Shown here in pieces: positions 44,607 to 58,200 of a DNA stretch of 64,000 bases. Source of the stretch: Oscarella lobularis (Eukaryota; Porifera; Homoscleromorpha; Homosclerophorida; Oscarellidae); contig NC_089190.1 of assembly GCF_947507565.1 (NCBI RefSeq), forward strand, positions 186,001 through 250,000, given 5' to 3'. The translations under genes were made by a program, and so were the position numbers. The notes under the pieces are model-generated. The model searched no databases and was not told the origin of the DNA. It was given only the letters and a program-made list of their open reading frames with translations. Each line of letters starts with the position of its first letter. Within the stretch, counting starts at the first letter, position 1.

Positions 44607-47147
44607 CTATAAGTTGTTTAGAGAACTCAACTTAAGGTCTGCGTTATAAGGAGCCGTTCTTGCATCGCCAAAACGCTGGCTGCTCTCAGGGTAACTTGTA
44701 TCTAAGCCAACCTTATCGTCAGATCGAGTTCGCTTGCAGCACGATTTCACTCTTTGATAAGCGTTCTTCCAGAATGTCCGAAAGTCTTTGGCCGCCCAGA
44801 AAAACACAACGAGGAAAAAGAGGGAGCAGAGAATAGCGACGCGATGAACGATCAAGAACGCAAACGTCAAGTTTTCGACTGCCGACTTTTCCTTGTTCGG
44901 ACACTCGTCATTCAAATCGAGATAAACGCATTCGACGTAACCACCGAGGTTGTCAAGATCGACGCTATTGCGAACCATGACGACGATGAAGCCATTAAGT
45001 ATAACGAAAATTTCAAGGACAAAGACGACGCTTAGGAGAAAGGCGAAGCGACGTTGAAGATCGTCGAGCTGACTGACGTGCTTCTTCTGTTTGGCGTCTT
45101 GACCTTGAACCGACGCAAAAAGCTTCTTTCTATTGAAACTCTATAAAAAGAACAGACATGTTCACAAAAAAGAAAAGCTGGTGTAGTGCCCGGCCTATAA
45201 GAAAAACTAATTCTTCGACGGCTCAACTGCAGCTTGCAAGGACGCAGTACATGCACGTGGAGACACTGACTAGCTTTTGCATATTGCATGCAGGAGATAT
45301 CATTACTGTTTCCACTTGTATACAAATTTTGCCCTAATGCATTTCTACTGGGGTGTATCGGGATAGGGAAAGACTTTTACATTTATCAATCAAATTCGTT
45401 TGCATGCATGCCCTGTGCTTTCGGGAAAACACCCTGCACAGTTGCTCGTACGGTATCACCAACTAGATAATTATTTATTAAAATGGTCTCACGAGTACAT
45501 TAGTTTATCAATTTCCAATGCATACTGCGCTAAACGCCACAGTTTACGGTTTAGCTTACCTGTTTTTTCAGTGTGTAAACCAGATGAACAGCGAAGAATC
45601 CGCCCACTGCGACAATGACTTGTTGCGGCAAAACGAATGAAAAGTAATGATAGGACGCACTGTCTATTATTGAGCAGACGTAGCAAAGAAGAGGATTAAA
45701 GTAAATACCTCCTCCTTTTATCCAATACGGAATAAATGCAAGTAGAAAAGAGGTTCCCCAGACAAAGGACGCCTCAATGGCGTGAATTTCGTTTCGGTGA
45801 GAAACAAACAGGCGGCTTTTCGACCGAACAATGGCAAACCAGAGGTTCAGGAAGCCAACGACGCACCACGATACGCCAGACGTGAAGCAGAAATTTTGAA
45901 TTATAGCTATAAAAAATACAGAATTCGTGTCCAACATTTTGAATTTCTTACTGCGAGCGATGGAAAAAGTGCAAGCATCTGATCGCAAAGCTTTGAGAAG
46001 ATCTCGCTCATCGCAGCAAATAGCCTTTTTTCGTCCAAGGAGTCGCCCAACCGCTTCGGAAAATACTGCAAATCAAGCACTATATACAAGGTGTCTGAAA
46101 GTTAGGAAAGATCTTACTTAACGACACAATTGAAATCAGGATATAATACGAAACGATGAGGTGAGGAAACTTCCGCCTGTGCAATATGACTCATATATAA
46201 TATCAACTATCTATGAAGAGTTGGGGTCTTTAAGTTAATTAAAAGAAGTCACTACGATTGTTTATATAGCGCCAGAATCAAACCCTTTCGCTAATAAATC
46301 GATCATGGTGCTTCTAACTTTAGGGGCCAACTGCACTTATTTCTTTGACCACTAACTTGGATTTAATTGCTATAATTGCGACCGTAGCAGCGACGAATAC
46401 CACGAAACCGACAATTGCTGTCACTGCGAAAACAACCGAATCGACTTTGGTCTTCGTCTCTCCAAGCCATTGCCAGTTGAGACACGAAACGTAGCAGCAC
46501 GGGCTTGAGATATTTTGGAATGTCAAGTCTCTATGGCACCCTGAGCAAGATAATCAAATCACAAGCTAGAGCTTTCTATCGGAATTCAAGTACCTTAATT
46601 CGAGAACTGATCGAGACAGTATGAATTTATAAGAGACACAAAAGCCATGCTGCTGATATTGGCTAAACCTATTCCTGCCGTAAGCTGATCATAAGAGACG
46701 TTCAATACACGAATTATTCCTCGTATCTCAAACGGAGAGAGTGTCTGAAAAATCGAAAGTTGACCGCCACCAGGTCGAATGAGGATGTCCAAAAACTGGG
46801 AGCACTTGTTAGAGCTTAATAAAGGGAGTAGAGAAGGAATGAGACTCTTGACATCCACTTGCTCGATCAAATTTGTCCCCACACCGTGGGGTAGAGAAAC
46901 TTCGACGTCACAACTGCTCCCATTGACAAAGGAAACGTTTCTCTGAGCAGCAATGTCCTCCTTCAAGCCATATACATGAATATAGTAACTGGGGATTTAC
47001 TTTTCCTACCAAACGTTCCGAGCTCAAGCCCCAGTCGGGAAATGCAAAGATGAGTGATGGTACAGACGCAATGGCAAGCACCAATATACCGCAGCCGATC
47101 GCAAACAGCTTCAGCTTCGCATTTTTAGCTCCGCCTTGCAACGCCAT
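44607..47147 (-). CDS. Frizzled-like seven-helix receptor with an unusual ectodomain
   Basis: Exons: 47001-47147, about 46577-46942, 46337-46540, 46118-46176, 45952-46065, 45560-45906, 44607-45140. The membrane part fits the Frizzled/Smoothened family: helix 1 (VFAVTAIVGFVVFVAA); helix 2 (RKFPHLIVSYYILISI); a loop Cys, then SDACTF and SGVSWCVVGFLNLWF (helix 3); EIHAIEASFVWGTSF (helix 4); CYVCS before helix 5; a basic loop; helices 6 and 7. The N-terminus is a membrane anchor or signal (GCGILVLAIASVPSLIF) followed by about 200 residues with several N-glycosylation sites but no ten-cysteine Wnt-binding CRD. After helix 7 the sequence is KDFRTFW, which resembles but does not match KTxxxW. Exon 2 reaches an in-frame TAA before its best donor (about 46601), and one junction phase is unresolved. 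Plausibly a divergent Wnt-pathway receptor. Confidence 0.6.
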
Positions 47148-47762
47148 CTATATAAGTCTCACGTGAGCAAGCGTGAGAACATATGTGGCTGGCACGCGAC
47201 AATCGTTGACTCGAATGATAATAGACACATGTCTCTAATTACCGAAAAGTTTGAACAATATTTCATAGATGTCTCATGTCTAGCCGATTTTAGGCCGTTT
47301 CCCCATCGTATTCCGGCCGATACTGTAGAATGACGAATAAAACAATTAATTTCAAATATTTACAATTATCAGACAGGGACGTCGATCTTTGCATCCACTC
47401 ATCGTTCAAAGTCGAGACAATAAAACTGTGGCCCCCGTTGGGAGTTTAGTGTCAACAGGGTCACGAGAATTTCGGTCCCTCCAGCCACTCTGAAGATCTC
47501 CCGCTCGACCATAATTCTAAACAAAGATCTAATCTCGATCTCGATCGTCGGAGCTAGAGCCGCGCCTCGATATAGAGCGAAGTAAGAATTCGGCTCGATC
47601 TCGCGCGATGGAGAATGACTGAAACAAAGCTGCAAGCCAGGTCGCAGTGCAGCCTTTCGTAGTACGTTTAAATGGAACGATCAACTCCCAGACCTCGAAA
47701 AACCGTGCTTAGAAGCATTAGTACTGGAGCACGATTCTCACGTGATCGCGCAAGCGCAAATA
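47148..47762. other. Spacer, no supported gene
   Basis: Contains the promoter of the Frizzled-like gene. A 78-codon minus-strand frame (47399-47635) has no motifs. Confidence 0.4.
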
Positions 47763-48755
47763 GACCCCTTGCAGGCACGCGACCAATTAGACGGTGACAC
47801 GCCTACTGGAGGACAACCGGGACTTGCCAAACGCATAAAACGGCCCGAAACTCTACTTTCCTTCCCTATTACAGAGATTCCCTGACAACATCAGAGAGTA
47901 CTCGTCTATACGAAGAAAAAGGGCAACTCGCGAAAGGCGTCGATCCTTCGCAAAAGCCATTACGCGAGTGGGCGGATGACATCGCGACAAGTGGGCGATC
48001 ACAGGGACGTATTCCATCATAGCGCCAAGCTCATACGCGAATGAGGTCTTCCTGAATTACCGAAATATCAGGTGCTACCAGCGATTTCTTTCGAAATGGG
48101 TCGGATCTTTGTTTGACACGTCTGTCGCTGAAAATCGCCGTCGAATCGTTGCAGTAAAGGTAGGCTAATACGCTTTGTATCATCTATGGGCTTTGTGCTA
48201 GCTTTGTGAGTATTACTCTGGCGGAACACTTGAAAAAAATATGTCTGAGAACCTCAGGCTGCAGTATGCGTGGACTCATTCTGGAGTATTTTTGCAAGTT
48301 TTCCGCCAGAATGGTACTCAGAAAGTCGCTAGATGACACGAAAACGAATTAGCCTACCTTTACTGCAACGATTCGGAGGCGATTTTCAGCGACAGACGCG
48401 TCAAACAAAGATCCGACCCATTTCGAAAGAAATCGCTGGTAGCAGTTGATATTTCGGTAATTCAGGAAGACCTCACTCGTGTATGAGCTTGGCGCTATGA
48501 TGGAATACGTCCCTGTGTTCGCCCACTTGTCGCGATATGTCATCCGCCCACTCGCGTAATGGCTTTTGCGAAGGATCGACGCCTTTCGCGAGTTGCCCTT
48601 TTTCTTCGTATAGACGAGTACTCTCTGATCTAGTCAGGGCAGCTCTGTAATTGGGAAGGAAAGTAGTGTTTCGGGCCGTTTTATGCGTGTGGCAAGTCCC
48701 GGTTGTACTCCAGCACGTGAGCTATCGTTGACTCCCACGCCAACTGCAAGGGGTC
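47763..48755. mobile_element. Fold-back DNA transposon of the THAP-element family
   Basis: Two arms of about 400 bp (47763 to about 48172 and about 48350-48755) are inverted copies separated by about 175 bp. The tips read GACCCCTTGCAG and are flanked by TA (47761-47762 and 48756-48757). Each arm reads inward into the same kind of first exon as in the SMYD intron element (YRNI.CYQRFLSKWV, RIVAVK, GT donor), although frames are interrupted in part of the left arm. The tips and this exon tie it to the element at 41447-42595. It probably arose by inverted duplication of one terminal segment. Confidence 0.75.
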
Positions 48756-48770
48756 TATTGTTCCGACTCG

Positions 48771-49291
48771 ACGAGCTCAGAGCTACAGGCTAAGACGTGC
48801 AACTGTTCTTCGATCGCCTTCAAGTGCATATTCGATGTCTGGTACGGTCTAACTTACGTCCATGCTCTTTCTGTCTTCGTTCTGTTACTAAGACCAAGCC
48901 AAGCCATGTGGTTACACGATGAATCTCTCTCTAACCACTTTTCTTGCTATCAGCCAGCCTTTGGCTTGCTATACTTGGTATTTTTTTCACAAACTGGCCT
49001 TTTGCTGGTCTAACACGGCAGATAATTCTTAGTCACGCCCCTTTTTCTTGCTCCCGTGCCGATTAGGTCGAATAGGCTGCTTTGCTTCTGTATAAATGGC
49101 GTTTTTCTTGGTACTTATCAATTTCTTTTATTGATTATCGATCAATGATGTCAGAAAGAATTCCTTGAATGTGGAAAACCTTTCTTATCACCTAGGACTA
49201 ATGGGTGGCTAATAAAATCTGTCATTATGAGTCTCATTTTTACAAATTTTCTTTATTAGCTTATCATGTTTAATTAACTAATTCATTTCAG
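48771..49291 (+). repeat. Upstream region of the intact sacsin-like gene (inverted duplicate)
   Basis: Reverse-complement match to 34541-35070. A TATAAA at about 49092 lies some 200 bp before the first placed exon and is kept in the other copy only as part of the repeat. The first exon with the start codon should lie here but could not be fixed. Confidence 0.6.
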
Positions 49292-52200
49292 ACGTGACTG
49301 AGTGGGGATTTTGCCCGAGAAGTCCACCCTTGTGGGAGTACATTCAAGTCATACTGAAGAAATACCCTCACGGTGGGCAGATTCTAAAGGTACTTTGCGA
49401 GAATGTTTTGCGCTTTCGACATCAGCTTCTGCACAGGAGCTAATTCAGAATGCAGACGACGCTGGCGCTACCGAAGTGCAGTTTCTTCTCGATGCGAGGC
49501 CAGATGCATATGGCAGAGAAACTCTGATCAACCCGGGATTAGCTCGATTTCAAGGGCCGGCTCTTTACGCGCAGAACGACGCTGTTTTTAAGGACAGCGA
49601 CTGGGACAGCATACAAACTCTTCACCGAAGCGTGAAGGAGAAAGATCCCATGAAAGTGGGTCGTTTTGGAATTGGCTTCAATTCTGTTTATCACCTAACA
49701 GGTAGTAAGACTTGGCAAAAGGTGAAAATGTTTTGAACTGTTTTTTAGATCTTCCCAGTGTTGTGAGTGACAAGAAAGTTGCCTTTTTTGATCCTCAAGA
49801 AAATTGTTTCGAAAAAGGCGGTGCAGGGCACACTTTGTCAGCTTCTGCAAAATACCCTGATCAGTTTGCTCCGTACAACGTATTTGGCTGGAGCATGGCT
49901 GATTTATCATACAAGGGAACTCTTTTCCGGTTTCCTTTGAGAAGCAATGGTGATGAATCGGATTTGAGCGAAAGCGTCCACTCTCCTGAAAGCATTCGCG
50001 CTACGTTGTTTGAACCTTTCAAAAAGGACGCTCATCTTGTTCCTCTTTTCCTCAAATGCGTTGAATCGATCAAGCTCTTTGACTGGCGGCCAGAAAGTGA
50101 TTCGCCTGTAGAGGTGTTTAGCGTCTCTATAAAGGAAGAGAGTCGGCAAGCTGTTCGTGATGCGAGGGCGCGGATTAACGTTGGTGTTGAAAACGGCAAT
50201 GTTTTGGTGGAAGAACGTTTTGAAGCAGTTGTGACCTGTCGAGACGAATTCCAAGTTCTCTCTAATCAGAAATGGCTAATTGTTCACCACATCTCAAAGG
50301 AGCATTTGGACATCTTGAAACTCAGTAAAGAGCTGCATCAATTGCCATGGATTGGCCTTGCATTCGCAATCCCTCCCTTGACCGCCCAGTCTCAAGACCC
50401 AGGACGGATGTTTTGCTTTTTACCTCTTCCTCCCAGTGACAGCAGCAACACGGGTTTACCTGTGCACGTTCACGGATCGTTCAGCGTTGCTGATAACAGA
50501 GGAAGCCTGAAATGGCCTGCTGCTGACTGCGAAACTGATAAGGAAGCCAAGTGGAATACGCTACTTCTTGAACATCTAGTAGCCTCAGCGTACGAGGCTC
50601 TGATTTCTAAAGCTATTTCTCTGTCTTTGGATCCCGGTACCGTCTACCGAGCCTGGCCGGAACCTTCACTTGTTATTAAATGCCATTGGAAAGACGTCGT
50701 TAATCGTGTTCTCCGTCGTTTACTGCGCAAAGATGTCTTTTGGACGGACAGCGGCGATGGTTCGTGGATTTCTCTTGAAGAAGCTGTCGTGAATAAATCG
50801 CCAGAATTGAATGCGGACGAAAAAGCTGCATACGAGGATCTGATACGAATTGGAGAGCCTATAGTTCTGCCTCCAAGAAATGTTCTGTCTGGCCTGTATC
50901 ACGCTGACGCTTGTTCCAGGCCGTTTAACTCACAGTTTCTTTGTTCCTTGCTTAAGAAAAGTTCTTACAAGTACGTTGACTTTAGTCGCAAGACGAAGCT
51001 TAGTCTTCTTGCGTTTGCTTTGAGGGACGAAGTATATGCTGATTTAGTTGGACTCTTCTTGCTGCCAGTTAACGACGGGTCATTTGTCGCGTTTGAGTCG
51101 TCGTCATCGCCAACCAAAGTCTTCGTAGAGAACAAGAAGATTCCGTTATCGCTTTTTTCGGGAACGGACATCAGATTCTTAGACTGCACTTTGGGCGAGC
51201 CACTGCGCCAAAAACTAACGTCGGATCAGTGTTGCAAAGCGCTCTCGTTGATACATCTTCAAAATTGTCACGTGCCTTTGCTGCTTAAAAGCATTTTAAA
51301 CAGTTACTGGCCGTCCAAAGAGGAGAAGTCGATTCTTCCGTGGTCTGATCAGCCTAGCCGTCAGTGGATGGAGGATGTTTGGGAATGGCTGGGATTTCAT
51401 CAAAAATATGATGAATTTGTTGGCTGCTTTGTCGTACCTTGTGAGAAATTCACATCTGTAGCAAAGCTCGTCCGTAAAGGGATCGTCCTCTTCGCTCGAC
51501 ATCATTCAGTTTTGCCGGATGAAATGTCAGAGAATGTGGCGTCCGCTTTTAGAAGTGCCGGTTGCGTTGTTTTACAGGGCTGCCCCGATTACATTTTATC
51601 TAACAAGGAATTGACGAATTACGTGTGGACTCAGACCAAAGCTCTTTCTTGCCTGGCTGAGGGACCTGTCTCTCTTTCCTCTTTTCAGAACTGGACCAAT
51701 ATTCAATGTGAAGAGGTGCTTTCATTCCTTTCTTGTGTGATTAAAAGCTGTTCTTCTTTAACTTCAGAAATGGAGACGGCAGTGCGGTCAATGCCTATTT
51801 TTTGTCTCTATCGTTCGCGTGCCTATACAAGCCTTCAGGAATGCCGATCATTCGTTCCGGATTTCATTCGGAAAGATCTTCCACTGAAGGCTTCTCTGCT
51901 TTTGTTTCCGAACCAAGAGCAATTGACGATACTGCGCCATCTATCGCCATCTTCTTATGAAACGTTCACTTTGGAAGAGATCTTCACCAAAGTAGTGTTT
52001 CCTGATTTCGAAACTTACGGAATGGGTGATAAAACGGCTTTAATAGAGTTTCTACTAGATCATCATCGTTCTCTTCCTGACGTCGTCAACAAAGGTCTGA
52101 CCGAACTGAGCTTTGTTCCTGTTGCAGACGGAACTATCAGGAAACCGTCACAACTTTTTAATCCGAACACTTCTCTGGTCTCGAAGCTTTTTCGAAACAA

Positions 52201-55200
52201 GCCGGTTTTCCCTTGTGGACACTTTGCTCCTTCTGAAAAGTATGGCCATCTCCTTTCTGTTGTTGCAGGCTATCGTTCGTTGAAGTCAATTTCTGGTGTG
52301 GAGCTTGTCAATATAGCCCACGAAGCTTCAGCGGGCGACGCTGACAAAGGTGTAGCGCTGCTTAACCTTTTATCTAGAAAAGAGGAATGGGTAAAAAACC
52401 GTTTGTTGGAACGAGTACCACCGCTGTTCGGTGCAGCTATTTCTTCGACCGTCGCGCAGTTGTTGAAACGAATAAATTGGTGCCCTGTTCAGTGCGATGC
52501 TCCCACTTCTTATCCTTCTGCTATGCCGTGGAAGGCTGGTGGCTGCAAGACAGCTCTACCTTCTGAAACCGTTTGTACCTTTCGCGGCAATGGAGTTGCT
52601 GTTGAGAATTTGCCTTTTCTTGTTGGCAGCACTAAATTTGTATTAAAGGAAGGTCTTCTTCAGGACGAGTGTCTCCTTAACGTACTTGGACTTCGTCAAC
52701 CGAATTTGGATAGCGTTTGTGAACACTGGTTGAACGCAATGAAGAACTTCAAACTAAAAAAAGATATTTGTCCTAAAGAATTTGACTATATGATGCGAAC
52801 GTTGCTTTCCCTTTTGCCTCAGTACTGGTCTGTGGCATCTCTTCAAGATGCTTTCACTCGATATTTTTCTCACTTTGATTTCGTTTGGATTAATAACGTT
52901 GACGGATTTGTTTCCGCTGATCGCTTGGCTTTGTCTTGTTTTAATGATCTTTCTCTAGAGCCTTGGCTTTTCTCCATTCGTGAAGTGGATCGTTCTCATT
53001 TGTCTTCCTCGGAGATTCAATCTGCTCTTGGAATAAAATCTGATTTTAGTCAATCTGACGTGCTGAATGTCTTAGCCCGAATGAAGAAATCTCACGACGA
53101 AGGCCAAGCGACAACAAAAGTCGCTCGTGATTTAGGTATTGCAATAGGAATTCTTAACTGGATCACCGAGGATGTCGTCGATAAAGTTTCTTCACAATTG
53201 CTTGACCAAATTCTTGTTCCGCTTAACTATCCGGGAGAGCTTCGATTGGTTCCGCTGTCAACGGACGTTGTTTATTGCGATGCGCGATGTGGCAGTACTA
53301 CTGACTTTAACGTCATTCATGAAAACGTTCCGCGAAGTACTGTCATAAAACTGGGTGTTTCTTCTCTGAACAGATTTTTGGACCGCGAATTAAAAAAGAA
53401 GCATCTTGACGATTACGCGGTTGATTTGGGAGAAGACTTTGGTCAACAAGAGCCCCTTTCACGTCGTTTAGCAAACATTATTGAAGCTTATCCATGGGGA
53501 GTTCAGATTCTGAAGGAACTTGTTCAGAACGCTGACGATGCTGGAGCGTCTGTTCTTCACATCGTTTACGACAAGCGATATCATCCTACTGAGGCGGTGT
53601 TTTGTGACGGTTGGAAACACTTGCAGGGGCCGGCATTGCTGGCCTACAATGACCGTTCTTTTTCTAAAGATGACATTGTAGGAATTCAAAATTTGGGTCT
53701 TGGCAGTAAAAGAGACGATGCTGCAAAAACAGGTCAATTCGGAATAGGGTTCAACGCAGTTTACCATCTTACAGATTGTCCGTCTTTTATCTCCGACAAT
53801 AAGGATTTTTGCGTCTTCGATCCTCTATGCAAGTTCATTCTTGGTTCGTCAATTAGAAAGCCTGGCCGTAGATTCAATCTGATTGAGGGTTTTTGGGAAG
53901 GATATTCTGATGTCAGGGATTCTTATTATTCAGTTTTCTCTGCGGACCAACTCTCTGGGGGCACTCTGTTTCGATTTCCTCTAAGACATAAAGACTACAG
54001 CCCGGCTGAGCCGATATGTAAAAAGGGTGTAAGTTGCATTGAAATGGAAAGTCTTTTGGAAGAGTTTTCTGAAATTTCTTCTTCTCTGCTGCTTTTTCTG
54101 AATTCATTGACGACAATAAAACTTTCCGTTATTGATGATAAAGGACGAATCGAGCGTTTTTCGGTTAGCGCTGAATTGCACCTAACTGCGATGCAGAAAC
54201 GAGAAGACATGTTTACAAAAATTTCCGCTGCCAAGAAGATGAAAACATTCTCTGTTCCTTGGTTTAAAGTCGCATACGAAATGAAGATCGTTGAAACTAA
54301 GGAAGAACATCTCCATTCGACGGAATTCTATCACGTTCTTCAATCGATCGGTAATCAGTCGCTTTGTAATGGCCAGCTTAGCGATTATTCAGAAAAAGCC
54401 GTGCTTCCTCGAGCTGGCATTGCTGCTTCGGTTTTGGACTATGAACTTAAAGCTGACGGCGGCAAGGCCTACTGCTTTTTACCGCTGCCTGGTCGAATAC
54501 CTTTGCCGGTCTGCGTTAACGGCCATTTCGCCCTTGAATCGTCACGTTGTGGTCTCTTTCAAAGCTCTTCAGCAGGAGCTCGCAACCTGAATCAGACTTG
54601 GAACGAAGATCTTATTGATTGCTGTATTGCTCCAGCCTACGCTGCCTTTCTCGAAGAAGCCACGCGCTATGTCAATCCTACTGCATTTGATTCTGATTTT
54701 GGCAGAGTTCATAGCAGGCTGGCGTGGTTTCATTCTCTCTTTCCTGTCGTCAAAGATGACGACATTTTGTATTGGAATCGATTGGCTAGCAAAGTTTATG
54801 GGTTTCTTATAGAATGGGAATCGCCCGTTCTCGCTTATGTAGACTGCCTTCTGCCGTGCGAGCAGCAATTGTTGAAGAATTTTGCCTCCTTTTCGGGCGA
54901 AGAGCTGATGGCTCTGCCTAGTTTGGATAGAGCTGCTGTTGATGCTGGTTTTGTTGTTAACGATCGATATCCTTTACAGCCTACATTGGAGTGGTTATCG
55001 CTTGGACCAGTGAAACAGAAAGACGTTCATTTCAGCAAAGCTCTTTATTGGTCACTGAAAGACGTTGAACTTCGCATTGGAGAATATGGCAGTGTTGTTC
55101 TTAAAGCGCTCCTTCTGTTGCTCGGACTTCCTGTTGTCACTGCAACTGAAAAAATATGTTTGTCTTTGCAAAGTGTTGGTGATTCTGGACTTGAAATGGC

Positions 55201-58200
55201 AAGTCCTGAGTCAATCTGCAAATTTCTTTATCAATTTGATTTGCCATCGTGTCCTTGTAAACTTGAACTGGGTGAAATCAAGGCCACGCTCTTTAAAGCT
55301 CCGGAAGTCGTTAGCTTTCTTTTGAACTTTCTGTTTGTTTGCGATGGCTGGTCGCTTTCCCTGCAGAAACTGGAGGGCCTTCCTCTTTCAGTCACAGGAG
55401 ACGAACGATTGAAAGTTTTTTCGGAGCAAAATCCGATCTATATTTCTTGCCACTCAGAACTTTTTCCGGCTAAGTCTGATCTTTTTATGCACCCTCACAT
55501 TCGTGATTCGACATTCATCCACTTTCGCTGGAGCAGTATCATTGAGATTACTCAGACAATCTGTTTACTCTCTCCGCCTGCGTTTGTTGCTACACTTGGC
55601 AATGCAGAATTGTTTCCTGATTATATGCAGCATGCGGCGTTGGCAACACTGTCTTCGCCGGATAAATGGATTTTCAAATTTTGGGAGTACATTACAACGG
55701 AAGGAGTGGCTTGTTCTTCCTCTTTCGAAGATGCAATTGCTTGTTTTAAGGTTTTTCCCGTTATTCCTGCTACCAGTAGCTCTCAGTCCATTCTCGTTCC
55801 TGTTAAGCATGGCTATACGGTTGTGCAAGTTACTGATTCTTATTCTCCTATTATAGCTGAAGCTGAGAAAGCTGTAACGCAGATGGGAATGCCTGTGCTG
55901 CGACGTGAACTTCTCAGTGACATCGCCATCAATGCTTTGGTTAAATGGCAGTTAGTCACGTTTGATTCTCCGAGAAGGGTTATAAAGGCTCTTCAATTCC
56001 TTACTTCAAATTCGGAGAGCTTGCTCAATACATCTGTATCGCTGTGTCTTTTAAAATATTTTAATTTACTTGTCGACTTTGTCGACTCATCCTCTTGTAA
56101 GTCACCGGGTCTTTCTCAAAACGAGCTATCGGACCTTGCTGCTCTCTCGCTGTTTGAGACGGTTAGCGGTGAATTTCAGCCTATAATCCACCAAAGGTGC
56201 GTTTGTTTACCTTTTGATTTGCTTTTACGCGGTTCCGAAAAATGGATGAAATCCACGTCAACGCTTTTTCTCAAGAGCCAATCAAATTTATCTTCTCTTT
56301 ACAAACGCTTGGGTGTGATTGACACTCTTCACGTAGAAGACATCTATGTAAGCTTTATACTTCCAAAGTTTCACTTGCTGTCAGATGATGATCGAATGGA
56401 GCATTTGCTGTTTTTGAAATCGTTTTGTCAGGTGCCCAAGATACTTGAAACTCTGAAGCAAACTCCGTGTTTCTTCAAAGGTGGAGATGTTCGTTGTGTC
56501 AATAGTTTATATGACCCCGATGTTGAGCTCTTTTCTCTCATGCTGGACGATCAGTACTTTCCTCGCATGCCCACAGCGGCTGAAGAATCAGTGGAGAATT
56601 ACAGAGCGGAGTGGCTAGAATTTCTTCGAAAATTTGGCTTGCGAAAAGTCGCTCTTCCGAACCTGCTTTTAGAACTAGCAGAACGTCTTGAGAGAACAGG
56701 CAGGAAGTTTTCAATACTACCACAGAGTTGGATAGAAAAGTCGAAATGCTTGTTTCATCACTTTATCGTTAATGACTACGAAGGATGTATTAGGGAGAAC
56801 TACTCATCATTCAAATGTCTGCCCGCAGCAAAAATCAGAAGTAACTTGGAAGTCATTTGTGAACCTTTTTCCGCTACAATAACGAGCTGCGAGCTTTCAG
56901 TAAAATATTCTGATGCAAACGAACGGATCTGCTGGACTTCGTGCTCTTTGGCACCAAAATGGACCGAAAGTCCTTCAGCAAAGTCTCTCAGTTATATTAA
57001 AGTTTCTCCTTCTTTGGAACAAGTTGTAGATAATGTTCGACGTTACATCGTAGGTTATGAGACAGCAAAATTTCGCCAAAAAGTCGACCAATGTCTTTCC
57101 AATGAAATGGAGCAAATAACTCTCTGTACCATGCAGTATTTCAGTGAGAATGTGAGACTCCAGCGGCTTCCAATTTTATCAGTTTCATCAAATCTGAGCG
57201 ACTTCTCGATATTTAAAAAATGTTTTACGAATAAGGCAAAACTTAAAACCGTAAAAGAGCTTTGGGGTCTTAATTTCATTTTCATCAAGGAAGCAAACGC
57301 CTTTGTTACTCCACTTAAGGTTGTACGAAGGTCTCCCAAAGAGCTGCTTCATCTGCATCCGTATTTCTACGAATTACCGGACATGTATGGAATGCACATT
57401 AATCTACTGCGCTGTCTTGGTGTAGACGCCGAAGCTAGGCCATTTCATTGCGCTTGCGTTCTTAGAGAAGTATATCGTAAGAATGACAAATGTAATTCCT
57501 CACTCAATAATTCAAACGATTTCGTAATCGAAGATTCAAAAGAGGTCAAATTCAAAGATTTAAAGGACATCAGAATAGCCATGTCTGCGATCGAGTGCCT
57601 CTTTCGTTTGCTCCAACGAAATGAAAGCGAAATAAACAATGAATCACTTACCGTCGCTTTATCTCCTTTGTTTTTATTGAATCGAAAGAGAGGGCTTGAG
57701 CCTTCAAGTAATTTGGTCTTTCTTGACGATGTTCGACATGAAGAGTACGTTCCGCTTCTTCATCGCTCTAAGACTTTTAGATCCAACTCTTTTCTCATTG
57801 ATCTTACTGCGTGTAATTTGTCATTTCTTCACGAGAAAACGGTTGACTTGTTGCCAGAGAGACTTCAACCGAGGAAGGCTTCAACTCTTTTCGGTTTTCG
57901 AATCAGGAAAGAAAGTATTGTTGCTCCGTTAAATGAACAGCATCTGACTTCTCTTGAAAGGCTAAAAAACTTGATGACTTCACAAAACTTTGTGTTCGGA
58001 CTTAAAAGCATCTATGTCCACAAAACCAGGAATGAAGCGATTCCTTTATATTTGGAAGAAGGTCTAAAAACTATTGCCCAACTCAATGTACGTTGTTTGA
58101 GTTCTTTTTCAACTTGTCTTGTTTGGTTTGATGATCAAAAGGAAGTAGAAAACACATCGGAAAATGGAAATGTTTACCTCGAAGTATCAGAAACGGGAAA

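Noticed and set aside
54291-55856. Several plus-strand frames inside the long sacsin exon
   Set aside because: Alternative-frame shadows of the 9.6-kb exon.
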